Shown: one piece after another, positions 43,589-55,239 of the stretch
Layout of the letters: each line of letters begins with the position of its first letter
How positions within the stretch are numbered: the first letter of the stretch is position 1
DNA from: Bacteroidales bacterium
GTDB lineage: Bacteria > Bacteroidota > Bacteroidia > Bacteroidales > JAAYJT01
Direction of reading: 5' to 3'
Assembly (NCBI GenBank): GCA_014860575.1
Contig: JACZJK010000035.1
Location: 1 to 64,000, forward strand
DNA length: 64,000 nt
Translations under genes and position numbers: made by a program
Notes under the pieces: model-generated
Databases searched by the model: none
What the model was told of the DNA's origin: nothing
What the model saw: the letters and a program-made list of their open reading frames with translations, nothing else

Positions 43589-43617
43589 ACGAGATTTCGT
43601 TTTTTATGAAATGTCGT
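43589..43617. promoter_or_regulatory. Inverted repeat before the sigma-54 activator
   Basis: ACGAGATTTC (43589-43598) and GAAATGTCGT (43608-43617) are complementary at 9 of 10 positions with a 9-bp spacer. It sits 27 bp before the activator ATG and 48 bp upstream of the candidate sigma-54 promoter on the other strand, so it could be an enhancer-type site for the activator or its own operator. Confidence 0.45.
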
Positions 43618-43644
43618 TAACTTTACTTCGTAAAACCAAGAAAA

Positions 43645-45564
43645 ATGAGTTCAAAAACAGAACCAGCCAGACATTTACCATCGGGTTTATTGATGTTGAA
43701 AAAGATTGTGGAAGGCACTTCTGAACATACCGGAGAAATGTTCTTCCGCCAGTTGGTCAGGAACCTGGCCGAATCGCTGGATGCTCACGGGGTTTGGATC
43801 ACAAAATATCTGAAAGATAAAAACCGGCTGCGTGCACTGGCTTTTTGGCTCGATGACCAATATGTAGATGAATATGAATATGATGTGCCCGGCACTCCTT
43901 GCGAGCCGGTTTTGGAAAATAAGGGTATTTGCCACGTGCCCGAACGTGTAATTGAGTTATATCCTGACGATCCTGATTTGCCGCCTTTGGGAGCGGTCAG
44001 CTATATGGGATTATCCCTACGGGATGAAAATGATAACATTCTCGGCCATCTTGCATTGCTTGACAACAAGCCAATGGAAGAAATTCCCGAGGCATTTGCC
44101 ATTTTCAGGATTTTCGCAGCACGGGCTGCTGCCGAAATGAGACGGCTACGTTACGAGAACATACTGATTGAAAATGAAACAAGGTTGAACCGATTGGTAA
44201 ATGGAACCCGCGATGCACTCATTGAAATTGATGAGCAACTTTCTGTTTCACAGGCAAACCAGGCTGCATTATTGAATTTTGCCTGCAAGGAAGAGAAGTT
44301 TATCGGTCAACCCATTTCAAAATATTTCGATGGGCAAAGCATAAGACAAATTGCCGATTGCATCAATCATTTGCATCAAGCAGGGCAGCATTCTCAGTCG
44401 TTCAGTTTTCCCGGACAGCTTGTTTGCATCAAATCTGACCGGAAAATGTTTCGTGCTGAGGCAACTATTTCAAAGTATCATTCTGAAGGCCTTGAATTCC
44501 ATGCGCTTTTCTTAAGAAATATTGAGGATTCTTTGAACACACAGGAAGAATTAAAGCAATTAAGTGCTGAAGCTGTTATGTTGCGCGAAAAGGTGAGTGA
44601 CCATAACTTTGAAAATATTATCGGCAGAAGCCCGGAAATTCTAAAGGCGCTGGAAGCTGTTGAGCAGGTTGCCCCTACTGACACTTCGGTGCTGATAAGA
44701 GGAGAAACCGGAACAGGTAAAGAATTGTTTGCTCAGGCTATCCATAAGGCAAGTAAACGAAAGCATAAGCCTATCGTTATGCTCAATTGTGCAACATTGC
44801 CATCGGAACTTGTTGAAAGCGAATTGTTCGGGCATGTAAAAGGTGCATTTACCGGGGCGACCAATGCAAGGGAAGGGCGCTTTTCGCTTGCCGATGGTGG
44901 CACCATATTTCTTGATGAAATTGGTGAGTTGCCTTTGCACTTGCAGGCAAAGCTGTTGCGTGTGCTGCAGGAAGGTGAGTTTGAACCCATTGGCAGCTCA
45001 AAAACATCAAAGGTTGATGTGAGGGTAGTAGCAGCTACTAATCGCAATCTTGAGGAGGAAGTTGCAAAAGGGACATTCAGGCAGGACCTGTTTTACCGCT
45101 TGAATGTCTTTCCTATTGAAATCCCGCCTTTAAGAGCGCGGAGCGATGACATCATTATGCTAGCTGAAGCATTCCTAGAAAAATTCTCAAAACGTGCAGC
45201 TAAAGTTATGGGCACGCTTGATGCAGTAAGCAGGCAACGGCTTCTGGCATACCCCTGGCCAGGGAATGTAAGGGAATTGCAGAATATTATTGAAAGATGC
45301 ATCATAATCAGCCAGGATGGTAAGATCAACCTTTCCCAACTTTTACCGGCTTCGGAGACCAGCCAGCCTTTAGTGAACACAACTGAGGAGAAGGTTTTTA
45401 CCGAAACGGAGATGAATAATTTTGAAAAGCAAAATATTATAAAAGCTCTGGATTTGTGTAACTGGAAGATTTCGGGAGATGACGGGGCAGCAGCGATGCT
45501 GCAGATTCCATCAACGACATTGAGTTCAAGAATCAGCAAGTTGGGTATAAAAAGAGGGAGTTAA
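43645..45564 (+). CDS. Sigma-54 dependent transcriptional activator with GAF and PAS domains
   Basis: 639 residues. GAF-like domain (about 20-165), PAS-like domain (about 180-285), then the AAA+ sigma-54 interaction domain with Walker A GETGTGKE at about 353-360, the RpoN-contact loop GAFTGA at 400-405, LDEIGELPL and the sensor/arginine-finger region (QDLFYRLNVFPI, PGNVRELQN). The C-terminus is a Fis-type helix-turn-helix (about 590-639). It should bind DNA and hydrolyse ATP to open sigma-54 promoters. It is divergent from the OsmC gene, its most obvious target. Confidence 0.92.
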   Translation: MSSKTEPARHLPSGLLMLKKIVEGTSEHTGEMFFRQLVRNLAESLDAHGVWITKYLKDKNRLRALAFWLDDQYVDEYEYDVPGTPCEPVLENKGICHVPERVIELYPDDPDLPPLGAVSYMGLSLRDENDNILGHLALLDNKPMEEIPEAFAIFRIFAARAAAEMRRLRYENILIENETRLNRLVNGTRDALIEIDEQLSVSQANQAALLNFACKEEKFIGQPISKYFDGQSIRQIADCINHLHQAGQHSQSFSFPGQLVCIKSDRKMFRAEATISKYHSEGLEFHALFLRNIEDSLNTQEELKQLSAEAVMLREKVSDHNFENIIGRSPEILKALEAVEQVAPTDTSVLIRGETGTGKELFAQAIHKASKRKHKPIVMLNCATLPSELVESELFGHVKGAFTGATNAREGRFSLADGGTIFLDEIGELPLHLQAKLLRVLQEGEFEPIGSSKTSKVDVRVVAATNRNLEEEVAKGTFRQDLFYRLNVFPIEIPPLRARSDDIIMLAEAFLEKFSKRAAKVMGTLDAVSRQRLLAYPWPGNVRELQNIIERCIIISQDGKINLSQLLPASETSQPLVNTTEEKVFTETEMNNFEKQNIIKALDLCNWKISGDDGAAAMLQIPSTTLSSRISKLGIKRGS

Positions 45565-45587
45565 TAACTGGTGTGAAGTTAAAAAGT

Positions 45588-45630
45588 TGTTGCCCGCTAA
45601 AACAGGAACATCCTGTAATAGCGGGCAACA
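45588..45630 (-). terminator. Long perfect hairpin, terminator between activator and CHRD gene
   Basis: TGTTGCCCGCTA (45588-45599) pairs fully with TAGCGGGCAACA (45619-45630), with an inner stem ACAGGA/TCCTGT. On the minus strand it is followed by CTTTTT, fitting a terminator of the CHRD gene; it can also stop the plus-strand activator transcript. Confidence 0.75.
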
Positions 45631-45661
45631 TCAGCATTAAACATGAATAATTTGTAACAGT

Positions 45662-46198
45662 TTAGAACTGACCACGAATTTCACCTCCGGGAAATTGACT
45701 TGTATGCACGTTTACATACGCATTTCCGTCGTTAAGGTAATCAACCAGGTCAGAGAGATCCATTCCTGACAACGGCCCTACCAGGTTCGAGCTTGTTATT
45801 ACACCCGTAGCCAGGACACCATTATAAGGTCCCGGTATCAATTGTGCCGGTGGGCCGGATGGATACAACCATGCTGCAACAGGCCCGTTGGCGCCTGAAG
45901 GGGCAAGGTGAATATGCGCCATTGTAACATTTTCAATGTTTGCTACAATAACACGATAATGCAGTTCGGTTCCATTTTTTCTTAAGTGGAAGATAGATTG
46001 CCCCACAGCATTGGTTTGTGCCGGGGGTACTTCCTGATCGCCCGTCATGTGAACCGCAAAATTCTTACCTGAATTTCCTTTTTTCAGGGCTGAATCCTGC
46101 TGCACTTCCTGCGGGCTTACAGGATCACTTTTTTCTTTAGCACACGATGCTAGTATAAACATCATGGCAGCGAAGAATAGTAAATTGTGTCTTTTCAT
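45662..46198 (-). CDS. CHRD domain lipoprotein
   Basis: 178 residues. The signal peptide ends in the lipobox LASC with Cys19. A CHRD domain follows (about 45-178): VHMTGDQEVPPAQTNAVGQ, AHIHLAPSGANGPVAAWLY, NAYVNVHTSQFPGGEIRGQF. CHRD is named from chordin; bacterial members are secreted or surface proteins of unknown binding function. A perfect 10-bp inverted repeat lies immediately upstream of the ATG. It is flanked by convergent and divergent genes, so it is its own unit. Confidence 0.9.
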   Translation of the reverse strand: MKRHNLLFFAAMMFILASCAKEKSDPVSPQEVQQDSALKKGNSGKNFAVHMTGDQEVPPAQTNAVGQSIFHLRKNGTELHYRVIVANIENVTMAHIHLAPSGANGPVAAWLYPSGPPAQLIPGPYNGVLATGVITSSNLVGPLSGMDLSDLVDYLNDGNAYVNVHTSQFPGGEIRGQF

Positions 46199-46200
46199 TT

Positions 46201-46236
46201 CCAGATGTTTTAGTTAATAATGTTGTAAACATCTGG
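46201..46236 (-). promoter_or_regulatory. Perfect inverted repeat just upstream of the CHRD gene
   Basis: CCAGATGTTT (46201-46210) and AAACATCTGG (46227-46236), 16-bp spacer, 2 bp before the start codon. As DNA it could be an operator; as RNA it would fold a hairpin next to the start codon. Confidence 0.5.
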
Positions 46237-46518
46237 CTGCGTAATTGGTTCACAATGATAGTGTTAATTATCTGTTAAATAGCTAACATACCTGGTCTTT
46301 TTCTTGCATTATTCAGATAAGATTCTACTCTCCAGAGACTGTTAAAACCGCCATTTCTATTTTGCTTCCAAACTCTTAGGCTGTGTTAATTTGTATTTTC
46401 GTAGCTGGAACCAGTGCTCTCCGGCAATCTGACCTTGCAAGCATGAATAACAACGGATCAGCTCGACATTGTACAAAAGCAATTACAGGAATTTGTTAAC
46501 CAATCAAAAAAACACATT
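46237..46518. other. Divergent gap between CHRD and DUF4256 genes
   Basis: AT-rich, no open frame of interest. The near-consensus TATTTTCG at about 46393 is a weak -7 box for the DUF4256 gene. I see no hairpin or repeat besides the inverted repeat at 46201-46236. Confidence 0.4.
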
Positions 46519-47088
46519 ATGACAAAGACAAAGAATAAAGAATTGATTCCAGAACAACAGAAAGAATTATTAAGCACCTTAATGGCCCGTTTTGAGAAAA
46601 ATATGCAGCGTCATGAAGGTATTAACTGGGCTAAGATTGAAGTACGGCTTCAATCAAAGCCTGAAAAATTATGGTCACTTTATAAAATGGAAGAAACAGG
46701 TGGCGAACCAGATGTGACAGCTTATGACAAAAGTAAAGATGAGTTTATTTTCTGCGACTGTGCTGCTGAAAGCCCAAAAGGTCGTAGAAGCATTTGCTAT
46801 GACCAGGAAGCACTGAATTCAAGAAAAGAAAACAAACCTAAAAATAGTGCAGTTGGTATGGCAGATGAAATGGGTATAGACGTCCTAACTGAAGAGCAGT
46901 ATCGTGAAATGCAGCAGTTTGGAAAATACGACACAAAAACATCAAGCTGGCTGAAAACCCCTGCTGAAATCAGAAAGCATGGTGGCGCCATCTTTGGCGA
47001 TTACCGCTATGGGCAGGTATTTATGTATCACAACGGTGCAGAGTCATATTACGCTTCCAGGGGTTTTCGCGGGGTATTAAGAGTGTGA
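46519..47088 (+). CDS. DUF4256 domain-containing protein
   Basis: 189 residues, the usual family length. The pattern is clear along the whole protein: LMARFEKNMQRHEGINWAKI, KPEKLWSLYKMEETGGEPDV, FIFCDCAAESPKGRRSICYD, DVLTEEQYREMQQFGKYDTK, TSSWLKTPAEIRKHGGAIFG and a final YRYGQVFMYHNGAESYYASR. DUF4256 proteins are cytoplasmic and of unknown function. It is a single gene, with the activator/CHRD unit on its left and the secreted FISUMP protein 201 bp to its right. Confidence 0.93.
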   Translation: MTKTKNKELIPEQQKELLSTLMARFEKNMQRHEGINWAKIEVRLQSKPEKLWSLYKMEETGGEPDVTAYDKSKDEFIFCDCAAESPKGRRSICYDQEALNSRKENKPKNSAVGMADEMGIDVLTEEQYREMQQFGKYDTKTSSWLKTPAEIRKHGGAIFGDYRYGQVFMYHNGAESYYASRGFRGVLRV

Positions 47089-47192
47089 GTTTTGCATTTA
47101 CAGCCCAACCTGACAATCCGCCGGGTTAAGAAAGTTTTGTGAATGCTTTGTAAGTTTGACTGAGTGGTGCGTGAAAGCTGAGAGTAAATCCC

Positions 47193-47200
47193 TATTTTTG
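47193..47200 (+). promoter_or_regulatory. Candidate -7 box (TATTTTTG) for the FISUMP gene
   Basis: TATTTTTG matches TAnnTTTG, 90 bp before the ATG. No TTG at the right distance upstream. Confidence 0.4.
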
Positions 47201-47289
47201 CTCAGCTATCAAAAGCTGTTGCAAAGAGTGAGTATATATTCAATTCTGCACAATCCCATCATTATTATCAACACCCAGAAATCAAACTT

Positions 47290-50016
47290 ATGAGAAGAAT
47301 TATATTCCTATTCCTGTTGCTGATCATTGCGTTCAGTGTAAAGGCGCAAAGTTATTTTATCACTTTCAGCGGATCGGGGCAAAGCGCTGCCGTAGATTCA
47401 GTTTGGGTGAAAAATATTGAATCGCAGCAAACCCTCATTCTAAGTGGTTCTGACACCCTTCATTTGCTGAACCCGCTTGGAATAAAGCCGGTTCAGGAAC
47501 AGGATCAGCAACCTCTTTTATACCCCAACCCAACCACTGGAAGCAGTATCCTGGAGTTCTATTCCACCGGTTCAGGTGAAATAAATATTGAAATTATGGA
47601 TATTACCGTTAAAATTCTTACCGGTATTAACGGCAATTATCCAGCGGGAACTCATCAATTCAATCTGAGTGGTTTGAAAGCCGGTATTTATTTGGTCAGA
47701 GTGATTACGCCCATAAAATCCTTTGCAATTCGCTTGGTTTCAGTGTCTGAAACCGATGCTTTACCTCAGATCAGATACAGTGGGGTCAAACCTGATATGC
47801 CCTTTAACAGCCAGGCTAAAAGTACAAGAGATATCCATGTGATGAATTATGATGATGGCGAACACCTGGTATTCACTGCCACCTCAGGCATTTATTCCCA
47901 TACCAGTTCTTTGGTTCCAACCCAAAGCCAGAACATTGACTTTGAGTTTATTGAATGCGGGGATTACGATGGAAATCAATACGGCGTTGTTACCATCGGG
48001 GAACAAGTTTGGATGGCGGAAAACCTGAAGACCACACATTACCAAAACGGTGTTCCAATAGAAAATCCGGTTGATAATTACCTCTGGCCGCTCAATACCA
48101 CCGGTGCTTATTGCTGGCCTGAAAATAACATTTCATGGAAAGACCCTTATGGTGCCTTGTACAACTGGTTTGCAGTTACACAACCTCATGGCCTTTGCCC
48201 GGAAGGCTGGTATTTACCTTCAGCAGAAGAGTGGCTACAATTGATTGATTATCTGGGAGGAGTCAATTCACCTAATGGCAACTATTTAAAATCCTGCCGA
48301 CAGATATTATCTCCGCTGGGCGGAGACTGCGAAACATACGTGCACCCACGCTGGCACGTTAATGTAGCAGATTTTGGAAACGATAAATTTGGATTCTCTG
48401 TCGTTCCTGGCGGCGCTCGTTACACTTATGGGGATTTTCTGGCCGTAGGTCACGGAGGTAAAATGTGGAGTGCAACAGAAAATAATGACGAAAACGCATG
48501 GTTGATCAGGCTTGGTTATTATACCGGTGAAATATTATGGATCACTAATAATAAACATCTAGGCTTATCAGTACGCTGCATCAGGAATAATCCACCAATG
48601 GTTTCTACATCAGCGGTTAATTCCATTACTTCCATTTCGGCTAAATCAGGAGGATTGGTTCTCAGCACTAATGGCGCTGAGGTTACAGCCCGTGGTGTGG
48701 TATGGAGTAAGTCTGAAAACCCAACCATTGAAGACCATGAAGGCATGAGTACAGATGGTAACGGAACAGGAACGTATGCAAGCAACCTTTATGGCCTCGA
48801 ACCGGGAACCATCTATTGCGTCAGGGCTTATGCCATCAACGCTGCCGGTGTGGCCTATGGCGAACAGATTGAATTTACGACCCAGACTGCTTCGGTATCG
48901 TTTGGGTTTTATGTGGTTGGAAGTGCAACACCATTCAGCGTTGCGGATATTACCGGACGATTTGTACAAGGTATTAATGAGTTCAACCAGCAACCCAGGC
49001 CTGGTATGTGGGAAAAATATTGTACCATCCTTGAAGGTTCGGACGGTTTCAATATTGTGAAGATTGAAGGTAATATGCAAACAGTGTTTGGTCCAGCAAG
49101 CAATCAGACTATTGACCTTAACGGTGAATGGGATCAGCCCTGGATTACCATACAGAAAGGTAACCTGGGAGCCACAGGGGCCTTTACCGTTTCGTCCGAT
49201 GGCTTATATCACATTACCATTGATCTTCAAACCAATACTTATGTAATCGCTCCTGTTCCCTACTGGGGAGTGATCGGCAGTGCATTGCCTTCGGGCTGGA
49301 GTTCAGACGTTCAGATGCCTCTTGCCGGAGATTTTAATTTGTTCGAAATGTGTTTCGCGGCCACTGATGTTTCGCTCAATACCGGGGAGTTCAAATTTCG
49401 GTATGGTGCTGGGTGGCGCATTTTAATCCTGGAAAGTGTGGTAAACGTGAATACGAATTTTGGGGGTTTGCTCAGCGGAACCTTGCCCGAACTGACCACT
49501 ACCTTAATCCCTGGCGGACAAAACTACCTTGTGACTCCGGAAACCAAAGGCCTTTATGATGTGGAACTCAACTGGAATGCAATTGATGGTTTTACATCGT
49601 TGTTGACCAGAACCGGCGACATACCTCCGGTTGAGTACAACGATACTGAACTTGGGTTGATTGGCAGCAGCCTGTTGGTAAACGGTATTCCATGGGGCTG
49701 GGAGCTAACTTACCAGCTTCATTTACCAGTGGTTCAAAATGGAACCGATTATTTCTGGACCTGGAGCAATATCGAAATCGCCGCTGGCGAAAGCGGGTTC
49801 AGAATACGCGAAGGGCAGGATTGGTTTGGTATTATTATCGGGCGCAACGACGTAACCATGGCCGGCAATGCTGCCGCCACTTTCCCGCCCAATCCCGATG
49901 GCAATTTTACAGCCACCGAACACGGATTCTTCGATATGGAACTTCATATTGATGCCGTGCTGGAGGTGTTTACTTTTACGGTGAATGGGGTAGCAGGAAA
50001 GGGAACAATAGAATAG
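47290..50016 (+). CDS. Secreted protein with T9SS-type, FISUMP and SusF-like modules
   Basis: 908 residues. Signal peptide 1-20. Residues about 76-150 match the type A T9SS sorting domain (LYPNPTTGSSILEF, GLKAGIYLVRV), unusually near the N-terminus. A FISUMP domain (about 225-430: YGVVTIGEQVWMAENLKTTH, GALYNWFAV, GLCPEGWYLPSAEEWLQLID) follows, then a fibronectin-III-like part (about 435-530) and three beta-sandwich repeats resembling SusE/SusF outer-membrane starch-binding modules (about 535-905, each with a YHIT or FxFRxG-like strand set). It is probably surface-exposed and may bind a glycan; this is inferred. Confidence 0.8.
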   Translation: MRRIIFLFLLLIIAFSVKAQSYFITFSGSGQSAAVDSVWVKNIESQQTLILSGSDTLHLLNPLGIKPVQEQDQQPLLYPNPTTGSSILEFYSTGSGEINIEIMDITVKILTGINGNYPAGTHQFNLSGLKAGIYLVRVITPIKSFAIRLVSVSETDALPQIRYSGVKPDMPFNSQAKSTRDIHVMNYDDGEHLVFTATSGIYSHTSSLVPTQSQNIDFEFIECGDYDGNQYGVVTIGEQVWMAENLKTTHYQNGVPIENPVDNYLWPLNTTGAYCWPENNISWKDPYGALYNWFAVTQPHGLCPEGWYLPSAEEWLQLIDYLGGVNSPNGNYLKSCRQILSPLGGDCETYVHPRWHVNVADFGNDKFGFSVVPGGARYTYGDFLAVGHGGKMWSATENNDENAWLIRLGYYTGEILWITNNKHLGLSVRCIRNNPPMVSTSAVNSITSISAKSGGLVLSTNGAEVTARGVVWSKSENPTIEDHEGMSTDGNGTGTYASNLYGLEPGTIYCVRAYAINAAGVAYGEQIEFTTQTASVSFGFYVVGSATPFSVADITGRFVQGINEFNQQPRPGMWEKYCTILEGSDGFNIVKIEGNMQTVFGPASNQTIDLNGEWDQPWITIQKGNLGATGAFTVSSDGLYHITIDLQTNTYVIAPVPYWGVIGSALPSGWSSDVQMPLAGDFNLFEMCFAATDVSLNTGEFKFRYGAGWRILILESVVNVNTNFGGLLSGTLPELTTTLIPGGQNYLVTPETKGLYDVELNWNAIDGFTSLLTRTGDIPPVEYNDTELGLIGSSLLVNGIPWGWELTYQLHLPVVQNGTDYFWTWSNIEIAAGESGFRIREGQDWFGIIIGRNDVTMAGNAAATFPPNPDGNFTATEHGFFDMELHIDAVLEVFTFTVNGVAGKGTIE

Positions 50017-50236
50017 TAGAATAATAGAACAGTAGAACAACAGAACATTTGAATTATGAACCAAGAACCCCAGAATCTTGAATCTTGAATTTTGAATCTG
50101 GAATCTTGAACCCCCGCCAAACATCGAACTTTGAACTTTGAACCTTGAACTAACAATAGAACCATAGAACAAATGAACAACGGTGCCGGCAGCACCTCAT
50201 CACTTTTCCTTACTTTTGCCTCTTAATAACACCACC
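50017..50236. repeat. Short-period repeats before purL
   Basis: GAATAGTA/GAACAGTA words of 8-bp period (50010-50045), AATCTTG and AATTTTG with 7-bp period (50077-50108), GAACTTT words (50127-50148) and GAACAATAG-type words again. The same words occur at 3876-4203. No gene. A TACTTTTG -7 box for purL lies at 50211-50218. Confidence 0.7.
50211..50218 (+). promoter_or_regulatory. Candidate -7 box (TACTTTTG) for purL
   Basis: TACTTTTG fits TAnnTTTG and lies 19 bp before the chosen ATG, so the leader would be very short. It also argues against the longer frame starting at 50183. Confidence 0.5.
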
Positions 50237-53962
<3,726 letters not shown>

Positions 53963-54161
53963 AGACCAAAATTCAAAGTCCAAAATTTCAAAAAGACAAG
54001 GAGACAAGGAGATGGAGAGAGTTAGAGAAAATATCGAATATTTAAACAAATTAACCATTTAACCATTCACTCATCCAACACTCCATTACTCCATTACTCC
54101 AACATTCCAAACATCAACACAGTATCACTGCATCACTGTATCACCGCAACACAACAAAAAA

Positions 54162-54863
54162 ATGAGCATACACATAGCAGCCAAATCCGGCGAGATCGCA
54201 CCCTTCGTGCTGCTGCCCGGCGACCCGCTGAGGGCAAAATTCATTGCAGAGAATATTCTTGACAATGCCGTTTGTTACAACCAGGTAAGAGGCATGTTTG
54301 GATATACAGGAACTTACAAGGGCAAAGCGGTTTCGGTTCAGGGAACGGGCATGGGCATTCCATCCATTAGTATTTACGCGCATGAATTGATCTGCGATTA
54401 TGATGTGCAAACCCTGGTTCGCATTGGAACCTGTGGATCATTTCCGGAGGATTTGCATGTGCGGGATGTGGTGATCGCTCAGGGCGCCTGCACTGACTCT
54501 GCTTTTAATAAACTCAAGTTCAAAGGTATGGACTATGCCCCACTGGCTGATTTTGAACTACTGCGTAAAGCATACGATTATGCGAAACATGCTGGTCTGA
54601 AAGCCCGTGTTGGCAATGTGCTCACTTCCGATGCATTTTACAATGACGACGAGCCCAATCCCTACGCAATCTGGCAAGCTTACGGAATCCTTGCGGTTGA
54701 AATGGAAGCTGCCGCCCTTTATACCCTATCGGCCCGGTTCAAACGAAAAGCACTTGCTATTCTTACCGTAAGCAACCACATGATTACCGGCGAAGAACTT
54801 TCCTCAAAAGATCGCGAGCAATCATTTATGGATATGGTGAAGATTGCGCTGGAGCTTGCATAA
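54162..54863 (+). CDS. deoD: Purine-nucleoside phosphorylase, DeoD type
   Basis: 233 residues, the standard hexameric DeoD length. Motifs: [25 protein letters not shown], the phosphate-binding VRIGTCGSF and substrate-site [25 protein letters not shown]. It splits purine nucleosides with phosphate to base and ribose 1-phosphate in purine salvage. It follows purL with a repeat-filled gap of about 200 bp, giving two purine genes in a row, though co-transcription is not shown. Confidence 0.95.
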   Translation: MSIHIAAKSGEIAPFVLLPGDPLRAKFIAENILDNAVCYNQVRGMFGYTGTYKGKAVSVQGTGMGIPSISIYAHELICDYDVQTLVRIGTCGSFPEDLHVRDVVIAQGACTDSAFNKLKFKGMDYAPLADFELLRKAYDYAKHAGLKARVGNVLTSDAFYNDDEPNPYAIWQAYGILAVEMEAAALYTLSARFKRKALAILTVSNHMITGEELSSKDREQSFMDMVKIALELA

Positions 54864-55239
54864 CACCAGTCAATTCCCGGAGTCTTATAATTTGGTCAAC
54901 ACAAGCTTTTGCTGACTGAAATCAATGGCTTCATCAAGTACTTCGGGCAGTTCCATACAGTTTTCAAGGGGAACAAAATTACTTGAATGGTATTTATAGA
55001 CTTCAAGTGTAATTCGCTCATATCCAATTTATACTGAGCTAATAACACACTAACAGGATATCAACATTTCTGTTCAGACTTCCCTGATAATATCTGCTTC
55101 GATAACATGCTGGCTTCATAAACAGGATAAAATCAAAATTGAGGAATTAAATCACTTTCAGGCCGGCAAATCAAACACTATGCAACTCTAGATGTTAATT
55201 CATTTACATAACTTCTGTTTATTGATGATTGATTCATAA
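54864..55239. other. deoD-tamB gap with a possible gene remnant
   Basis: 376 bp. On the minus strand an open stretch of about 48 codons between stops (54885-55028) reads IGYERITLEVYKYHSSNF and ends LDEAIDFSQQKLVLTKL, which looks protein-like but has no proper start; the ATG in it is internal. It may be the tail of a decayed gene, or chance. No promoter box of good quality before tamB was noticed. Confidence 0.4.
54885..55028 (-). pseudogene. Possible decayed gene tail
   Basis: About 48 in-frame codons ending in TAA on the minus strand, with a natural-looking amino-acid mix (VPLENCMELPEVLDEAIDFS) but no start codon, cut by a stop upstream. No family recognised. It could be chance. Confidence 0.25.
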
